NCBI GenBank assembly: GCA_900754695.1
Contig: CAAEDU010000073.1
Location: 1 to 5,724, forward strand
Source: Clostridia bacterium
GTDB lineage: Bacteria > Bacillota > Clostridia > Christensenellales > CAG-917
DNA length: 5,724 nt
Direction of reading: 5' to 3'
The notes below the pieces were generated by a model. That model saw only the letters and a list, made by a program, of their open reading frames with translations, did not search any database and was not told the origin of the DNA. The translations under genes and the position numbers were made by a program. Numbering within the stretch: position 1 is the first letter of the stretch; each line of letters opens with the position of its first letter. Of the stretch, positions 5,675-5,724 are shown one piece after another.

Positions 5675-5723
5675 GCAGGGGCGCCGCCCCTGCACCCCGG
5701 CGGGGATGTCATCCCCGCACCCC
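5675..5723 (+). repeat. Two tandem REP-like palindromic units after the M20 gene
   Basis: Unit 1 is GCAGGGGC-GCC-GCCCCTGC (5675-5693) followed by ACCCC; unit 2 is GCGGGGAT-GTC-ATCCCCGC (5700-5718) followed by ACCCC. Each has an 8-bp perfect stem, a 3-nt loop and the same five-base tail, and the units start 25 nt apart. They begin 9 nt after the stop codon and the array may continue beyond the window. They resemble repetitive extragenic palindromes more than an intrinsic terminator because no T-run follows, but a role in ending or stabilising the M20 transcript is possible. Confidence 0.65.
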
Positions 5724-5724
5724 G

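Noticed and set aside
4175..5695. 506-codon open frame on the minus strand
   Set aside because: It is the antisense shadow of the M20 gene, rich in Val/Asp/Glu/Gly/Arg, with no domain and no initiation signals.
5675..5723. Tandem hairpins as a standard intrinsic terminator
   Set aside because: No T-run follows either stem; the tail is ACCCC. A repeat-element reading fits better, though a termination role is not excluded.

Overview
This window holds three complete protein genes, the 5' end of a fourth, and about 0.9 kb of apparently non-coding DNA between two divergent promoters. The large genes are GC-rich (roughly 60%), and start sites carry strong AGGAGG/GGAGG-type ribosome binding sites. 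Promoters match the housekeeping sigma-70/sigma-A consensus with 17-bp spacing. Together with a GTP-type PEP carboxykinase and the style of the proteins, this suggests a GC-rich Bacillota (Clostridia-like, possibly a gut lineage). That placement is inference; nothing in the window is taxonomically decisive.

Layout, left to right. Positions 1-163 (minus strand) are the N-terminus of an AMP-forming acyl-CoA synthetase-like protein that runs off the window. Positions 164-560 are a gene-free spacer with several hairpins, the strongest ones just behind the next gene. Positions 561-2330 (minus) encode a full-length GTP-dependent phosphoenolpyruvate carboxykinase (pckG) with all expected catalytic and guanine-binding residues. 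It is preceded by a leader of about 230 nt and a near-perfect promoter at 2570-2598. Positions 2746-3030 (minus) encode a small, very acidic, unrecognised 94-residue protein of lower GC. It has its own near-consensus promoter (3237-3265), a leader of about 200 nt with three packed palindromes, and a GC hairpin behind it. Positions 3266-4128 contain no credible gene but do contain a G-quadruplex motif, an AT-rich island, an 18-bp interrupted stem-loop, and eight copies of the hexamer TTGCGG. Positions 4190-5665 (plus) encode a membrane-anchored M20-family metallopeptidase/amidohydrolase with a strong promoter and ribosome binding site. After its stop come two tandem REP-like palindromes that reach the window edge.

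Functionally, PEP carboxykinase (oxaloacetate/PEP interconversion) and the acyl-CoA synthetase (activation of carboxylic acids) are both central carbon functions on the same strand, but the 397-nt gap and intervening hairpins argue against a tight operon. The M20 enzyme is separately and divergently transcribed. I see no defence system, mobile element, CRISPR array, tRNA or rRNA. The least explained parts are the 3.27-4.13 kb interval, the leader of the small acidic gene, and the tandem palindromes at the right edge.
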